DNA from: Hydrogenophaga sp. PAMC20947
GTDB taxonomy: Bacteria > Pseudomonadota > Gammaproteobacteria > Burkholderiales > Burkholderiaceae_C
Assembly: GCF_004795855.1 (NCBI RefSeq)
Contig: NZ_CP039252.1
Location: 4,588,001 to 4,652,000 of the forward strand
Direction: 5' to 3'
Length of the DNA: 64,000 nt
Part shown: positions 14,685-24,120 of the stretch, piece after piece
How positions within the stretch are numbered: position 1 is the first letter of the stretch
Layout of the letters: every line of letters starts with the position of its first letter
The notes under the pieces: model-generated
The model's database searches: none
Told to the model about the DNA's origin: nothing
What the model saw: the letters and a program-made list of their open reading frames with translations, nothing else
Position numbers and translations under genes: made by a program

Positions 14685-17600
14685 CTATTCGTAGCGGTGG
14701 GTGAAGATCACATCGACGGCGTTTTCCGTGCCGGCCCTGGCGCGCAGTGTCAGGCTCTTGGAGAGGTCGTACAGGATGGACACCGTGCTCACGGCGCCCG
14801 CCAGGCTTTGCTCATAGCTCAGATACAGGTCTTTGGACAGGCGCTTGCCCACGGAAAGCGCGGCTTCGGTGGTGGTGCCATCGGTGTTGGTGCCCGGGCC
14901 TGCGAAGCCGATTTCGTCCAGCCCCAGGGTCTTGGCCAGTTCGCCGTCCATCGGCTCTCCGCCGCGCGACAGCAGCTTGCGGGCCGCCTGTTGCAAGACA
15001 AAGGCCTGGGCGCCTGAGGCCGATGCGGGTTTGCCCAACACCAGCCAGGCCAGCTTGTCACCATCGGGCAGGTCCGGGTCGGCGAACAGGCCGACGCGCG
15101 GCGTCTGCACATTGCCCGTGATTTGCACCCCGACCCGCTGATCGGTGCCTTCGGGCAGTTTGCGCACCGCGAGAATGTCGAGCGCTGGATCGTCGTAAGG
15201 GCCGGTAAACCGCAGCACGCCCGTTTCAATGTTGAGCTGCTGGCCATAGGCCTTGTAGGTACCGCTGATGGTGCGAACTTCGCCAAAAGCGCGCGGCGTC
15301 GGCAGGGCAGGCGTGGCCCGAACGGTGATCTTGCCTTCGAGCCGGGTTTGTATGCCCTGGCCGCGCACTTCAAACGCCGGTCCAAGATCCAGAGTGACCG
15401 ACACATCCGGCTGCACCCGTTGGCCATCTTCGCCTTCGGTCGGCAGCGTGCGGGTGCTGCGCACGATCACGTCCTTGCTCAGGCTGGGCGCGAGCTCGTC
15501 CGGCAGGATGAAGGTGGCGGCGTCGGTTTTGAGGTCTCCACGCAACTGCAGTTTGGGGCCGACCAGCTGGGCCGTCACATCGCCCGACAGCGTGAGCCGG
15601 CGATCCACCCGGTTGGACACCCGCAGGCGCTGTGCTTTGGCCTGGAGCTCGATGAAGGGTTGGCGTACCAGGCTCCCAGGCACGGCCCGCCACTCGGCCT
15701 GACCGGTGGCTTCCAGCGTCCCGCCCTGGCTGGCGCCGCCCGGCCCTTGCAGGCTGAAGCGGTCCACCTTGAGGCGTTCGCCCACAATCGTGGCGCGCAA
15801 GAGGCCGTTGGTGAAGGCAAATCCATCGACGACCGAACGCAATGCCAGCTCGTCGGCCTGCAGGTTGCCGCGCCACTCGGGCTTGGCGCGTGTTCCGTTG
15901 AGGGTGGCATCGGCGCTGAGCGTGCCGCGCATGCGCCATCCGGGCGGCGCCAGCATGGACCACACCCCGACCTGTGGCAATCGCGCTTGCGCGCTGCCCC
16001 GGATCGGAGTACCGGCCGGCCACCAGCGATCCACCATGTCTGCCTCGCTGTTGGCTCCATTGGGATTGAGCTGGGTCTGGAAATCCACTTTGGCCTGACC
16101 CAGACGCTCGGTGTCCCAGCGCAATTGGGCCTCCACCTGCCGGTCTCGCACGGTGAGACTGATTCGGCCGTCTTTCACGCCCGCCGCCACAGGCCCACTG
16201 GCCCCCGCCTCTGTGCCCGGGGTGCCTGCAGTGCCACTGCTGCCCAGCCAGCGCAGATCGCCGCTGCGGCGTTGCAAGGTGGCCGACAGCTCCAAAGGCG
16301 TGCGGGTATCAGCGGGAATGCGCACGTTCCAGGCGCCATCAAACACCAGGTCACCGCTGAGGTTGTTTTGTGAAAGGACACCGGCTTCGGTCGCGGGTTG
16401 CCCGGCCGCGGCCAGGGCTTCGATCCAGGGCAGCGACAGGCCCTGCAGTCGACCCTGGGTTTCCAGCGCCTGCGCTTGCCAGACGATCTGTTGCCAGGTC
16501 ACGATCAGCGGTGTGTCGAGAAGTGCGGAGGCGTTGGAAGCCGGGCGCAGCTGCAACTCACCGGTGCCCGCATTGACCACCAGGCCTTGCGGGCCTTGCG
16601 ACGTCCACCGGATCTGCAGGGGCTGTGCATTTTCCAGGCGCCAGCCAGTGTTTTGCGCAGGCTTTGCGGCTTCTGCAGGTATCGGGGTGAGCGCCAGGGC
16701 CAGGCGATCCAGGCGCAAAAGCCCGCCAGCCGCGGCATTGGCGCCGACCTGGAGTTGTCCTTGGGTGTCAAGGGCAACGCGCCAGGGCGCTGCGCTGGCG
16801 TTGCCCTTGACACTGATGCGCATCGCACTCAAGGGGCCTTCAGCCTGCAGCGACAGGCCATCAAGCACGGTAGCCGGAGCTTCGCCCGATCGGACCGACA
16901 GACGCGGCATGCTCAGGGACCCACCGAGTTTGGGCCAGGCTGGTATGGCAACTGAGCTGGCCGGGGTCGTTCCCGTGTTCGGTGCCGGGAAGCCCAGGGC
17001 CCCCAGTCCGCCCGTCCACTGCCATTGGCTGTCCAGGCTGCCTTCAACGCTCAGATTCTCTTGGCCGGCCAGTGCGGTCTGGATCTGGGGTCCGACCCAA
17101 GGCAGCTTTTGCAGGCCGCGAACCCAGGCCAGCAAGCGCTCGGCGCTGTCAATTTTAAGATCGATGCGGCCTTGACCCTTGGCGTAGGCCGCCAGACCTT
17201 TCCAGCTGAGCTGGGTGCCGGGCAGCGTCAGGTTCAGTTGCCCGTCGTAACTCATCTGAGCGGCATCCAGTTGGCCGCGTGTGTCGAGTTGGGCGCCGGC
17301 CATGGTGATCAGGGCTTCCTGCAGATCCAGCAGGCCTGCGCTGGCTGTGTTTGCCGAGGCCGCTGAGCTGGGCTGCCACAAAGCGCGCAGCTTCACTTCG
17401 CGCAACTGAAGTCCTGTGAGTTCTGTGCCCTTGGGCTGCTGTGAAGACGGCTGGATGCGTGCCTGCAGCGCCACGGCATCGGGTGATCGGTCGGTGGGGG
17501 CCGCTCGGGCGCTGAAGCTGCTGTCCAGAGCGCCTTTGGCGAGCTCGCTCCAGAGCAAAGCTGGGCGAATACCCGTGGCCTTCATCTCGCCTTGCCAGTC

Positions 17601-18851
17601 GCGCACGGCGGTGGTTTCGCCCTGGTTATCGAGCCGGAAGCTGCCCTGGCCTTGCAAATCGCCGCCACCGACTTTGGCCATCAGGCGGGCGATGGTCCAT
17701 TGATCGCCACGCTGTTCGACCTCGGCCTGCAGCGATTGCAAGGGCAGGCCTTTCTGATCTGCGGGGCGCACCAGCTGGTTGTTGAGCTGAACCGTGGCGC
17801 GCCAGGCTTCGCCATCGGGCTGGGCCTTGAGCTGACCGCTCAAATCGGTGACCGGCGCGCTGGGCCACAAGGCGGCCAGATTGAGCGCTCGGGCCGTGGC
17901 CTCGGCGGTGACCACGGGCTGTTTCGCCCAGGGCATCACGCGGGCTTTCAGTGAGAGCTGGCTGGGCTCGGCGCCCGGCGTCTGGGGCGTGCCTTCGGCT
18001 TGTGCGGTCACCTCCAGGGTCGCGTCAGGGCCGGCCAAGGTACCGCGCGCTTTCGCCTGTGCGGTCAAGGCGACCAGCGGTCCATCTGGAATCTGGGTGG
18101 TGACGTCGCCTTGCAGATCCAGGCTCAGGGCCATGGGCGCCTGGCCGTCCAGATTCAGCTGGGCTTTGTAGTGGCCATCGGCCAGCTGCAGGGAATCCAG
18201 CCGGAGCTGGTGGGTGGTGGCGAGGGAGGCAATCCCGTCGGCGGGGAGCAACGCGGGTCCGTACTGGTAGAGCCCCCGGACGTCCGACAGCGTCAGCTCG
18301 GTGTTGCCACTCAGTTCGACAGCACCCAATTCAAAAGCCAAGCTCACCGGGATCGGCAGGGTGAGTGATTCCATAGGCTCGCTGGGTGTCGGCGCACGCT
18401 GGTCCCGGATTTTGAGGGTGCCCATCTTGAGCGCGGCGAGGTGCACGCCGCGGCCCATCAAGGCATCCATCCAGAGTGCGTCGTTCCAATCGAGCTCGAC
18501 GCCCTTGGCTTGCACGTCCAGCTCGCCTTGTGCCCAGCTGAGCGAGGCGATTTTGCCGCCACCGCGCAGGCTGCCTTCGATGCCCTCGGTCTGCAGCGCA
18601 CCCACGCTTTCAACGGCTGGGCGTCCATCCATCCAGCTCTCGGCCCAGCCCAAGGTCTGGGCCAGTGAGCCTTGTGTGCCCGCCCACAGCCAGAAGGCAA
18701 TGGCACAGGCCAGCAGCAGGGCAACGGTGGCGCCAGCGATCCACACAACTGCCCAGCCCAGGCGCCCGAGCAGCTTGAGCGCCGTGCTGGGTGAATCCTT
18801 TGGGTTGGGTTCAGGCGCGCTCGGCGTTGTGGAATCGGCGGGAGTGTTCAT
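14685..18851 (-). CDS. tamB: Translocation and assembly module protein TamB
   Basis: Large inner-membrane-anchored periplasmic protein, 1388 residues, that with TamA helps assemble outer-membrane proteins and may move lipids between membranes. A single transmembrane helix lies near residues 32-55 after a proline-rich N-terminus. The central part is long beta-rich AsmA/TamB-like repeat sequence. The conserved DUF490 domain fills the C-terminal 350 residues or so ('GLFADPDLPDGDKLAWLVLG', 'SYEQSLAG', ending 'FTHRYE'). Its ATG overlaps the tamA stop by one base (TGATG), so translation is coupled. A TTG one codon earlier is also in frame. Confidence 0.93.
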   Translation of the reverse strand: MNTPADSTTPSAPEPNPKDSPSTALKLLGRLGWAVVWIAGATVALLLACAIAFWLWAGTQGSLAQTLGWAESWMDGRPAVESVGALQTEGIEGSLRGGGKIASLSWAQGELDVQAKGVELDWNDALWMDALMGRGVHLAALKMGTLKIRDQRAPTPSEPMESLTLPIPVSLAFELGAVELSGNTELTLSDVRGLYQYGPALLPADGIASLATTHQLRLDSLQLADGHYKAQLNLDGQAPMALSLDLQGDVTTQIPDGPLVALTAQAKARGTLAGPDATLEVTAQAEGTPQTPGAEPSQLSLKARVMPWAKQPVVTAEATARALNLAALWPSAPVTDLSGQLKAQPDGEAWRATVQLNNQLVRPADQKGLPLQSLQAEVEQRGDQWTIARLMAKVGGGDLQGQGSFRLDNQGETTAVRDWQGEMKATGIRPALLWSELAKGALDSSFSARAAPTDRSPDAVALQARIQPSSQQPKGTELTGLQLREVKLRALWQPSSAASANTASAGLLDLQEALITMAGAQLDTRGQLDAAQMSYDGQLNLTLPGTQLSWKGLAAYAKGQGRIDLKIDSAERLLAWVRGLQKLPWVGPQIQTALAGQENLSVEGSLDSQWQWTGGLGALGFPAPNTGTTPASSVAIPAWPKLGGSLSMPRLSVRSGEAPATVLDGLSLQAEGPLSAMRISVKGNASAAPWRVALDTQGQLQVGANAAAGGLLRLDRLALALTPIPAEAAKPAQNTGWRLENAQPLQIRWTSQGPQGLVVNAGTGELQLRPASNASALLDTPLIVTWQQIVWQAQALETQGRLQGLSLPWIEALAAAGQPATEAGVLSQNNLSGDLVFDGAWNVRIPADTRTPLELSATLQRRSGDLRWLGSSGTAGTPGTEAGASGPVAAGVKDGRISLTVRDRQVEAQLRWDTERLGQAKVDFQTQLNPNGANSEADMVDRWWPAGTPIRGSAQARLPQVGVWSMLAPPGWRMRGTLSADATLNGTRAKPEWRGNLQADELALRSVVDGFAFTNGLLRATIVGERLKVDRFSLQGPGGASQGGTLEATGQAEWRAVPGSLVRQPFIELQAKAQRLRVSNRVDRRLTLSGDVTAQLVGPKLQLRGDLKTDAATFILPDELAPSLSKDVIVRSTRTLPTEGEDGQRVQPDVSVTLDLGPAFEVRGQGIQTRLEGKITVRATPALPTPRAFGEVRTISGTYKAYGQQLNIETGVLRFTGPYDDPALDILAVRKLPEGTDQRVGVQITGNVQTPRVGLFADPDLPDGDKLAWLVLGKPASASGAQAFVLQQAARKLLSRGGEPMDGELAKTLGLDEIGFAGPGTNTDGTTTEAALSVGKRLSKDLYLSYEQSLAGAVSTVSILYDLSKSLTLRARAGTENAVDVIFTHRYE

Positions 18852-20863
18852 CAAAAACTGAAGCCCACGTTGAGGTGGATGCGAAATTTCTTGGGGTCCA
18901 GGCCATAGGCCAGGTCCAGCTGCAGCGGGCCCACCGGGCTGTTGTAGCGCACGCCTGCGCCCACGCCGACCTTCGCTTGCAGGTCGGCGGGGTCATCGGC
19001 CACGGCCCCTGCGTCCACGAACACCACGCTTTCCCACTCCGTGCGAATGCCATCGCTCCATATCGGGCGCTGCCATTCGAAGCTCGCCACGGCCAGGTAA
19101 CGGCCGGCGCTCACCGTGCCGTCGGATTCTTCCACGCCGATGTCGCGCAAGCCATAGCCGCGCACTGTGGTGTCGCCGCCGGTGAGGTAGAGCAAGGTGT
19201 CAGGGATCTCGGCCGAGGTCTCGGCCGTTACAGCACCCCCTTGAAGCCGCAGTGCCAGTCGCCCATTGCGGCTGCGGGTATCGGCAGGGCGGTCTTCGCC
19301 CCGGGTCAAACCGGCGAGCAGATCTTCCCTGACGACGCCTCCCAGTGGCCAATAACCCAGCCAGCGGGCCTGGGTACTGAAAAACGGTTTGCGTTCGGTG
19401 CCCAGCGTGGTGCCCACGCCCAGTGTGACGCCCAGGCCGTAGCCCCGGTCGGGGAAGGGCACGTTGTCAAAGCGCCGCCATGTCCAGCCGTAATTGAGCG
19501 ACAAGGCCGACTCATAACCGTCGGAGGAGGCCAGTTCAGACTCGGTGTTGACGGTCCGGGCGCGGTCGTATTGCAGGAAGTAGCGCCGGTCCAGGTCGGC
19601 GCGTTCCTGGGACTTGCCCGCGCTCACCCGCAAGCCGGACGTGGTGGTGTCGTCGTCGATCTGGCGTGCCAGTTTGCCGCTGGCCAGCCAATGCCAGCCA
19701 TCTTCTTGAATGGGAGCGTTCCAGTCTGAGGACAGCAGTTGGTCGTTGGTCTCGAGCTGAAGCTTGCTGTGGGCACGCCAGCCAATCAGGGGCAGTTGCA
19801 AATGGGTATGCTCCAACGACAGCCTGGCGCCGTTGTTGGTGCTGCCGCCGACACCCAGTGTCACTTTCTGGGGCAGACCTTCCTTGACCTGAACCACCAC
19901 CGGGGCCGCGGAGTCTTTGTTGGTACCGTCCTGGTCCAGATCGACATAAGCGAACACCGAGGTGTAGTAGCCACTGTCCGAGATTTTTTGCTGGGCGTCC
20001 TGCAGCTTGCTCAGGCTGTAGTCGGCTCCCGGGTGCAAACCCGCCAGCCGCACCAGCCGTTCGGCTGTGAGGGTGTCATACCGCTCGCCCCCTACAACCC
20101 TCACCTCGCCGATCTGTACCGCCGGGCCCGAGTCCAGCTCGACATACCAGTGGGCCTCGCTTTTCGTGGCATCGATATCGCTCAGGCTGTTGGCGATGCG
20201 GCCTCGGGGGTACCGTTCAGCCGTGAGCTGCCTCAGTGTCTCGGATTTCACCTGATCCCAGCGGGATTGCGTGAAATCGGTTCCAACAGCCTTCTGGCTG
20301 CTGCGCACAATGGATTCACGCTGGGGCTTGGCGATCTCGGCGCTCAGGATGTCGCCCGAAAAGTAGACATTGGACGTGGCGACCCGGGTCGCGGGTCCGG
20401 GCTCGATGACGATGCGCACGTCGCCCAGCGGCGGCGCGGGCGTTTTGCCGCCTGCAGTGGCGGCAACCCGAGACACGGTAATGGTGGGGGAGAAATAGCC
20501 CTGGGTGCCCAGCAGGTCGCGCAGGTTGTCGGGGGCGGCCAGGAGGAGCCGGTTCAGTTCGCTGCTGTCCAGGTCGCCCAGCGTTCGAAACCGCTGCAAA
20601 TCAATGTGGCGCAAGACAAAGGGCTTGAGCTTTCCGTCGGTTTCCACGGTGATGCCGAAGCGTGGCGGCGCTGACGCGTCGGTTTGCACCTGATCCGCAT
20701 CGGGCTGATTGGCGGGTGTTTCAGTGGCTTCGGGCGTTGCAGGAGCCAGATCGGCAGCGCGCGCAGAGCCATCCTGGGCCCACGCGCCCAAGGGCAACAG
20801 ACAGACCAAGATGCAAAAAAGCCGTGTGGGGGAAGCCACACGGCGCAGGAAGGGAGGGTTCAT
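18851..20863 (-). CDS. tamA: Outer-membrane translocation protein TamA
   Basis: BamA-like outer-membrane protein, 670 residues, with a signal peptide ending near 'LGAWA' (residue about 29). POTRA-type domains occupy about 85-330, including 'AERLVRLAGLHPGADYSLSKLQ'. A 16-strand Omp85 barrel follows, with the conserved 'YLTGGDTTVRGYGLRDIG' segment near 560-580 (the (V/I)RGY motif of the family). The chain ends 'HLNVGFSF', with the terminal Phe expected of outer-membrane barrels. It is co-transcribed with tamB downstream, and the VWA gene upstream ends only 7 bases before its start. Confidence 0.93.
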   Translation of the reverse strand: MNPPFLRRVASPTRLFCILVCLLPLGAWAQDGSARAADLAPATPEATETPANQPDADQVQTDASAPPRFGITVETDGKLKPFVLRHIDLQRFRTLGDLDSSELNRLLLAAPDNLRDLLGTQGYFSPTITVSRVAATAGGKTPAPPLGDVRIVIEPGPATRVATSNVYFSGDILSAEIAKPQRESIVRSSQKAVGTDFTQSRWDQVKSETLRQLTAERYPRGRIANSLSDIDATKSEAHWYVELDSGPAVQIGEVRVVGGERYDTLTAERLVRLAGLHPGADYSLSKLQDAQQKISDSGYYTSVFAYVDLDQDGTNKDSAAPVVVQVKEGLPQKVTLGVGGSTNNGARLSLEHTHLQLPLIGWRAHSKLQLETNDQLLSSDWNAPIQEDGWHWLASGKLARQIDDDTTTSGLRVSAGKSQERADLDRRYFLQYDRARTVNTESELASSDGYESALSLNYGWTWRRFDNVPFPDRGYGLGVTLGVGTTLGTERKPFFSTQARWLGYWPLGGVVREDLLAGLTRGEDRPADTRSRNGRLALRLQGGAVTAETSAEIPDTLLYLTGGDTTVRGYGLRDIGVEESDGTVSAGRYLAVASFEWQRPIWSDGIRTEWESVVFVDAGAVADDPADLQAKVGVGAGVRYNSPVGPLQLDLAYGLDPKKFRIHLNVGFSF

Positions 20864-20870
20864 GCAGGGC

Positions 20871-22058
20871 TTATTTCGAGAGCATTCTCATGGTGTCCTC
20901 CAGCCCCTTCAAGGTCAACGGATACATCCGCGGGCCAATGAGCTGCTGAATCACACTGATACTCTGTCGATACTGCCACACCCCTTGAGGTTCCGGATTG
21001 ATCCAGGCAAATTTTGGAAAAGCGTGTGTCAGGCGCTGTAACCACTCCGCTCCAGCCTCTTCGTTGTTGTATTCCACGCTGCCGCCGGGCTGCAGGATTT
21101 CATAGGGGCTCATGGTTGCGTCGCCCACAAAAATCAGCTTGTAGTCCTTGTTGTACTTGCGAATGATGTCCCAGGTGGGGAATTTTTCGGCAAAACGGCG
21201 CTTGTTGTTCTTCCACATGTAGTCGTAGACACAGTTGTGGAAATAGTAAAACTCCAGGTGCTTGAACTCGCTCTTGACCGCTGAAAACAGCTCCTCTATC
21301 CGCTGGACGTGTTCATCCATGGTGCCGCCCACATCCATCAACAGCAGCACTTTCACGTTGTTGTGCCGCTCGGGAATCATCTTGATGTCCAGCCAGCCGG
21401 CGTTGGCGGCGGTGGAACGGATGGTGTCGGGCAGGTCAAGTTCCAGTTCGTTGCCCTGGCGCGCAAATTTGCGCAGGCGGCGCAGGGCCACCTTGATGTT
21501 GCGCGTGCCCAGCTCCTGGGTGTCGTCGTAGTCGCGGTAGGCGCGCTGGTCCCACACCTTCACGGCCGATTTGTTGCCGCCCTTGCCGCCAATGCGGATG
21601 CCTTGCGGGTTTTTTCCGCCGTGGCCAAAAGGCGAAGTGCCGCCGGTGCCGATCCACTTGGAGCCGCCTTCGTGGCGTTCTTTTTGCTCTTCGAGGCGTT
21701 TTTTCAGCGTCTCCATCAACTCGTCCCAGTCCATCTTGGGCGCGTTGGCGACCTGCTCGGCAGACAGGATGCGCTCCATCTCCTGGCGCAGCCAGTCCGC
21801 CGGGATCGGTTTGGTGAAGTCGGCGATCATCTCCACGCCTTTGAAGTAGGCAGCGAAGGCGCGGTCAAACTTGTCGTAGTGCTTCTCGTCCTTCACCAGC
21901 GATGTGCGGCTCAGGTAATAGAAGTCGTCCATGGTGCAGGCATCGGGATTGGTCGGGCCGACCACGTTTTCCTTCAGCGCTTCGAGCAGCGTGAGGTATT
22001 CCTTGACCGAGACCGGCAGCTTGGCTGCGCGCAGGGTGTAGAAGAAATCGATCAGCAT
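20871..22058 (-). CDS. VWA domain protein, CoxE-like
   Basis: Protein of 395 residues with a von Willebrand A domain in its C-terminal half. The MIDAS metal site reads DVGGT (in 'LLLMDVGGTMDEHVQRIEEL', about residues 240-260). The N-terminal half contains the CoxE-type segment 'LPVSVKEYLTLLEAL' and a Gly-rich loop ('GTGGTSPFGHGGKNPQG'). It pairs with the MoxR ATPase gene upstream on the same strand. MoxR-VWA pairs generally act as chaperones for metal insertion or complex maturation. Seven bases separate it from tamA, so the four genes may form one operon. The client is unknown. Confidence 0.88.
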   Translation of the reverse strand: MLIDFFYTLRAAKLPVSVKEYLTLLEALKENVVGPTNPDACTMDDFYYLSRTSLVKDEKHYDKFDRAFAAYFKGVEMIADFTKPIPADWLRQEMERILSAEQVANAPKMDWDELMETLKKRLEEQKERHEGGSKWIGTGGTSPFGHGGKNPQGIRIGGKGGNKSAVKVWDQRAYRDYDDTQELGTRNIKVALRRLRKFARQGNELELDLPDTIRSTAANAGWLDIKMIPERHNNVKVLLLMDVGGTMDEHVQRIEELFSAVKSEFKHLEFYYFHNCVYDYMWKNNKRRFAEKFPTWDIIRKYNKDYKLIFVGDATMSPYEILQPGGSVEYNNEEAGAEWLQRLTHAFPKFAWINPEPQGVWQYRQSISVIQQLIGPRMYPLTLKGLEDTMRMLSK

Positions 22059-22118
22059 AGAAACTCTCCGAAGGGCAGCGAACGCAAGGAGTCGCTCATG
22101 GCCTGGAGCCTGACCAGG

Positions 22119-22262
22119 TCACTTGTTGTATTCGCCGCTGCAATAGGGGTCATAGGGTTTGGATCCATCGCCGCGTTGAGGTTTGTCGCGCCGCCCCGGG
22201 GCGGCACATGCCGTTAGCGAAAGCAAGCTCATGACGAGCAGGCCAGGCTTTGCTGTGTTCAT
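22119..22262 (-). CDS. Small lipoprotein, 47 residues
   Basis: Short gene lying between the MoxR and VWA genes on the same strand. The sequence begins MNTAKPGLLVMSLLSLTACA, with a charged start, hydrophobic core and a lipobox (LTAC, Cys19), so it should be a lipoprotein whose mature part is only about 29 residues. The mature part contains a basic stretch (GRRDKPQR) and ends 'YDPYCSGEYNK'. GGAGC lies about 5 bases before the ATG. I do not recognise the family. Its place inside the MoxR-VWA-TamAB strand suggests an envelope role, but that is only a contextual guess. Confidence 0.62.
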   Translation of the reverse strand: MNTAKPGLLVMSLLSLTACAAPGRRDKPQRGDGSKPYDPYCSGEYNK

Positions 22263-22296
22263 GTGCGCTCCTGTGCCAGGCGGTTGCTTCCCCGCT

Positions 22297-23151
22297 TTAC
22301 CGGTTCCGTTGGTTCATGAACACCAGCTTCTCAAAGAGCGTGGTGTCTTGTTCGTTCTTGAGCAAAGCGCCCACCAGCGGCGGGATGCTCACTTTGCTGT
22401 CGGCACTTTGCAGGGCTTCGAGCGGGATGTCTTCGGCCATGAGCAGCTTGAGCCAGTCGAGCAACTCGCTGGTACTGGGTTTTTTCTTCAGGCCGGGCAG
22501 GGCGCGCACGTCATAGAACGTCTTCATCGCGGCCTTGAGCAGGTCTTGCTTCAGGTCGGGGAAGTGCACATCCACGATCTTCTGCATGGTCTCTGCTTCG
22601 GGAAACTTGATGTAGTGGAAGAAGCAGCGGCGCAGAAAAGCGTCTGGCAGCTCTTTTTCGTTGTTGGAGGTGATGAACACCAGCGGGCGGTGCTTGGCGC
22701 GCACCAGTTCGCGGGTCTCGTAGCAATAGAACTCCATGCGGTCGATTTCGCGCAACAGATCGTTGGGGAACTCGATGTCGGCCTTGTCGATTTCGTCGAT
22801 CAGCAACACCACGGGTTCATCGGCGGTGAAAGCTTGCCAGAGCACGCCCTGTACGATGTAGTTTTTGATGTCCTTGACGCGCTCGGCGTTGTCGCCCGTA
22901 TTGAGCTGGCTGTCGCGCAGGCGGCTCACGGCGTCGTATTCGTACAGGCCCTGCTGGGCTTTGGTGGTGCTCTTGATGTGCCACTGCAGCAGTGGCATCT
23001 TGAGGGCCTCGGCCACTTCTTCGGCCAACATGGTCTTGCCGGTACCGGGCTCTCCCTTGATCAGCAGCGGGCGTTTCAGGGTGCTGGCGGCGTTGACGGC
23101 CAGCATCAGATCGGGGGTAGCGACGTAGTTGTCAGTGCCTTGGAATTTCAT
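22297..23151 (-). CDS. MoxR-family AAA+ ATPase
   Basis: AAA+ ATPase of 284 residues. Walker A is GEPGTGKT (about 37-44), Walker B 'VVLLIDEIDKAD' (about 118-129), sensor 1 'FITSNNEKELPDAF' and the arginine finger region 'FLRRCFFHYI'. MoxR ATPases work with VWA-domain partners, and such a partner is encoded just downstream on the same strand (20871). The pair probably remodels or metallates a protein complex. It diverges from the cytochrome c4 gene; about 135 bases separate the two starts. No clear ribosome site is seen before the ATG. Confidence 0.92.
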   Translation of the reverse strand: MKFQGTDNYVATPDLMLAVNAASTLKRPLLIKGEPGTGKTMLAEEVAEALKMPLLQWHIKSTTKAQQGLYEYDAVSRLRDSQLNTGDNAERVKDIKNYIVQGVLWQAFTADEPVVLLIDEIDKADIEFPNDLLREIDRMEFYCYETRELVRAKHRPLVFITSNNEKELPDAFLRRCFFHYIKFPEAETMQKIVDVHFPDLKQDLLKAAMKTFYDVRALPGLKKKPSTSELLDWLKLLMAEDIPLEALQSADSKVSIPPLVGALLKNEQDTTLFEKLVFMNQRNR

Positions 23152-23236
23152 GTCAGATGTTTCGGATATGGTTCACGGGCTGGGGGCAACGCCGCGCATC
23201 GGGTTATCAACAGGTCTTGCTCGACCATCGAGTCTA

Positions 23237-23262
23237 TATAATCAAGGATTGATTTTTATCAA
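23237..23262 (+). promoter_or_regulatory. -10 hexamer followed by FNR-type palindrome
   Basis: A perfect -10 (TATAAT, 23237-23242) is followed 6 bases later by TTGATTTTTATCAA (23249-23262), an exact match to the FNR/ANR consensus TTGAT-N4-ATCAA. The site would cover the transcription start, so repression by an FNR-type protein when oxygen is low is the simplest reading. The cytochrome c4 ATG is at 23288. Confidence 0.75.
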
Positions 23263-23287
23263 TCGTCCATCTCATTGTGCTTGCAAA

Positions 23288-23956
23288 ATGAACCAACTGT
23301 TGTCCACGATCGTCCGTACTCTTGTCGCCGTTGCGACCCTCTCCGTGGCCGCAGCGAGCGCCCAAGCCCAAGGTGTGACCGGTGACGCGCAGGCGGGCCA
23401 GAAGAAGGCCGACATGTGTATCGGCTGCCATGGCATCGTCGGCTACCAGAACAGCTTTCCCGAAATCCACAAGGTGCCCATGATCTCCGGGCAGTCGGAC
23501 AAATACATCGTCGCGTCGCTGACGGCCTACAAAAAAGGCGATCGCAAGCACCCGACCATGCGCGGCATCGCCGGTTCGCTGAGCGAGCAGGACATGGCCG
23601 ATCTGGCTGCGTTTTACACGGCTCAGGGCGGCAAGGCCGCTCCCGACGCGCCCAAGGCCGCCGATGTCGCTGCTGCTGCACTGGTCGAAAAGGGCGCTTG
23701 CGCTTCTTGCCACGGAGCCAACTTCAGCAAGCCCATCGACCCCAGCTACCCCAAAATTGCTGGCCAGCATGCCGACTACCTGTACGTTGCGCTCAAGGCC
23801 TACACGGTCGAGGGCAACAAGTTTGTCGGGCGCAACAACGCCATCATGGGCGGCATTGCCAAGCAGTTCAGCCACGCCGAGATGCGTGAAATCTCCAAGT
23901 ACCTGGCGGCTCAGGAGAGTGAACTGGCCGTGGTGCCGCAGGCGCGTTTCCGCTGA
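23288..23956 (+). CDS. Di-haem cytochrome c4
   Basis: Periplasmic electron carrier of 222 residues with a signal peptide (about 1-28, ending 'ASAQAQ'). Two c-type haem sites are present: CIGCH (Cys44-His48) and CASCH (Cys138-His142). Distal Met ligands are likely in 'PTMRGIAG' and 'AIMGGIAK'. The two-domain layout and length fit cytochrome c4, which donates electrons to terminal oxidases. The ATG at 23288 begins a clean signal peptide. An FNR-type site lies immediately upstream and a strong terminator downstream, so it is monocistronic. It probably feeds the aa3 oxidase encoded at 32.8 kb, whose promoter carries a similar site. Confidence 0.93.
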   Translation: MNQLLSTIVRTLVAVATLSVAAASAQAQGVTGDAQAGQKKADMCIGCHGIVGYQNSFPEIHKVPMISGQSDKYIVASLTAYKKGDRKHPTMRGIAGSLSEQDMADLAAFYTAQGGKAAPDAPKAADVAAAALVEKGACASCHGANFSKPIDPSYPKIAGQHADYLYVALKAYTVEGNKFVGRNNAIMGGIAKQFSHAEMREISKYLAAQESELAVVPQARFR

Positions 23957-23974
23957 TCTGATCCCCCGTCGCTC

Positions 23975-24005
23975 AAAAAGGCCGCTCGTTGAGCGGCCTT
24001 TTTTT
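23975..24005 (+). terminator. Rho-independent terminator after cytochrome c4
   Basis: Perfect stem AAAGGCCGCTC (23977-23987) / GAGCGGCCTTT (23991-24001), 3-base loop, followed by a T-run. Confidence 0.92.
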
Positions 24006-24120
24006 GGGCCATGTCCTTTGCCATGCTCAGGATGGGCGACAGGGGGCCTCTTCGCGATGCCGATTTTCAGTTGTTAACCGGAGCACGGAACCCAACCCAG
24101 GGCACGGCCGCAGGGGGGGG

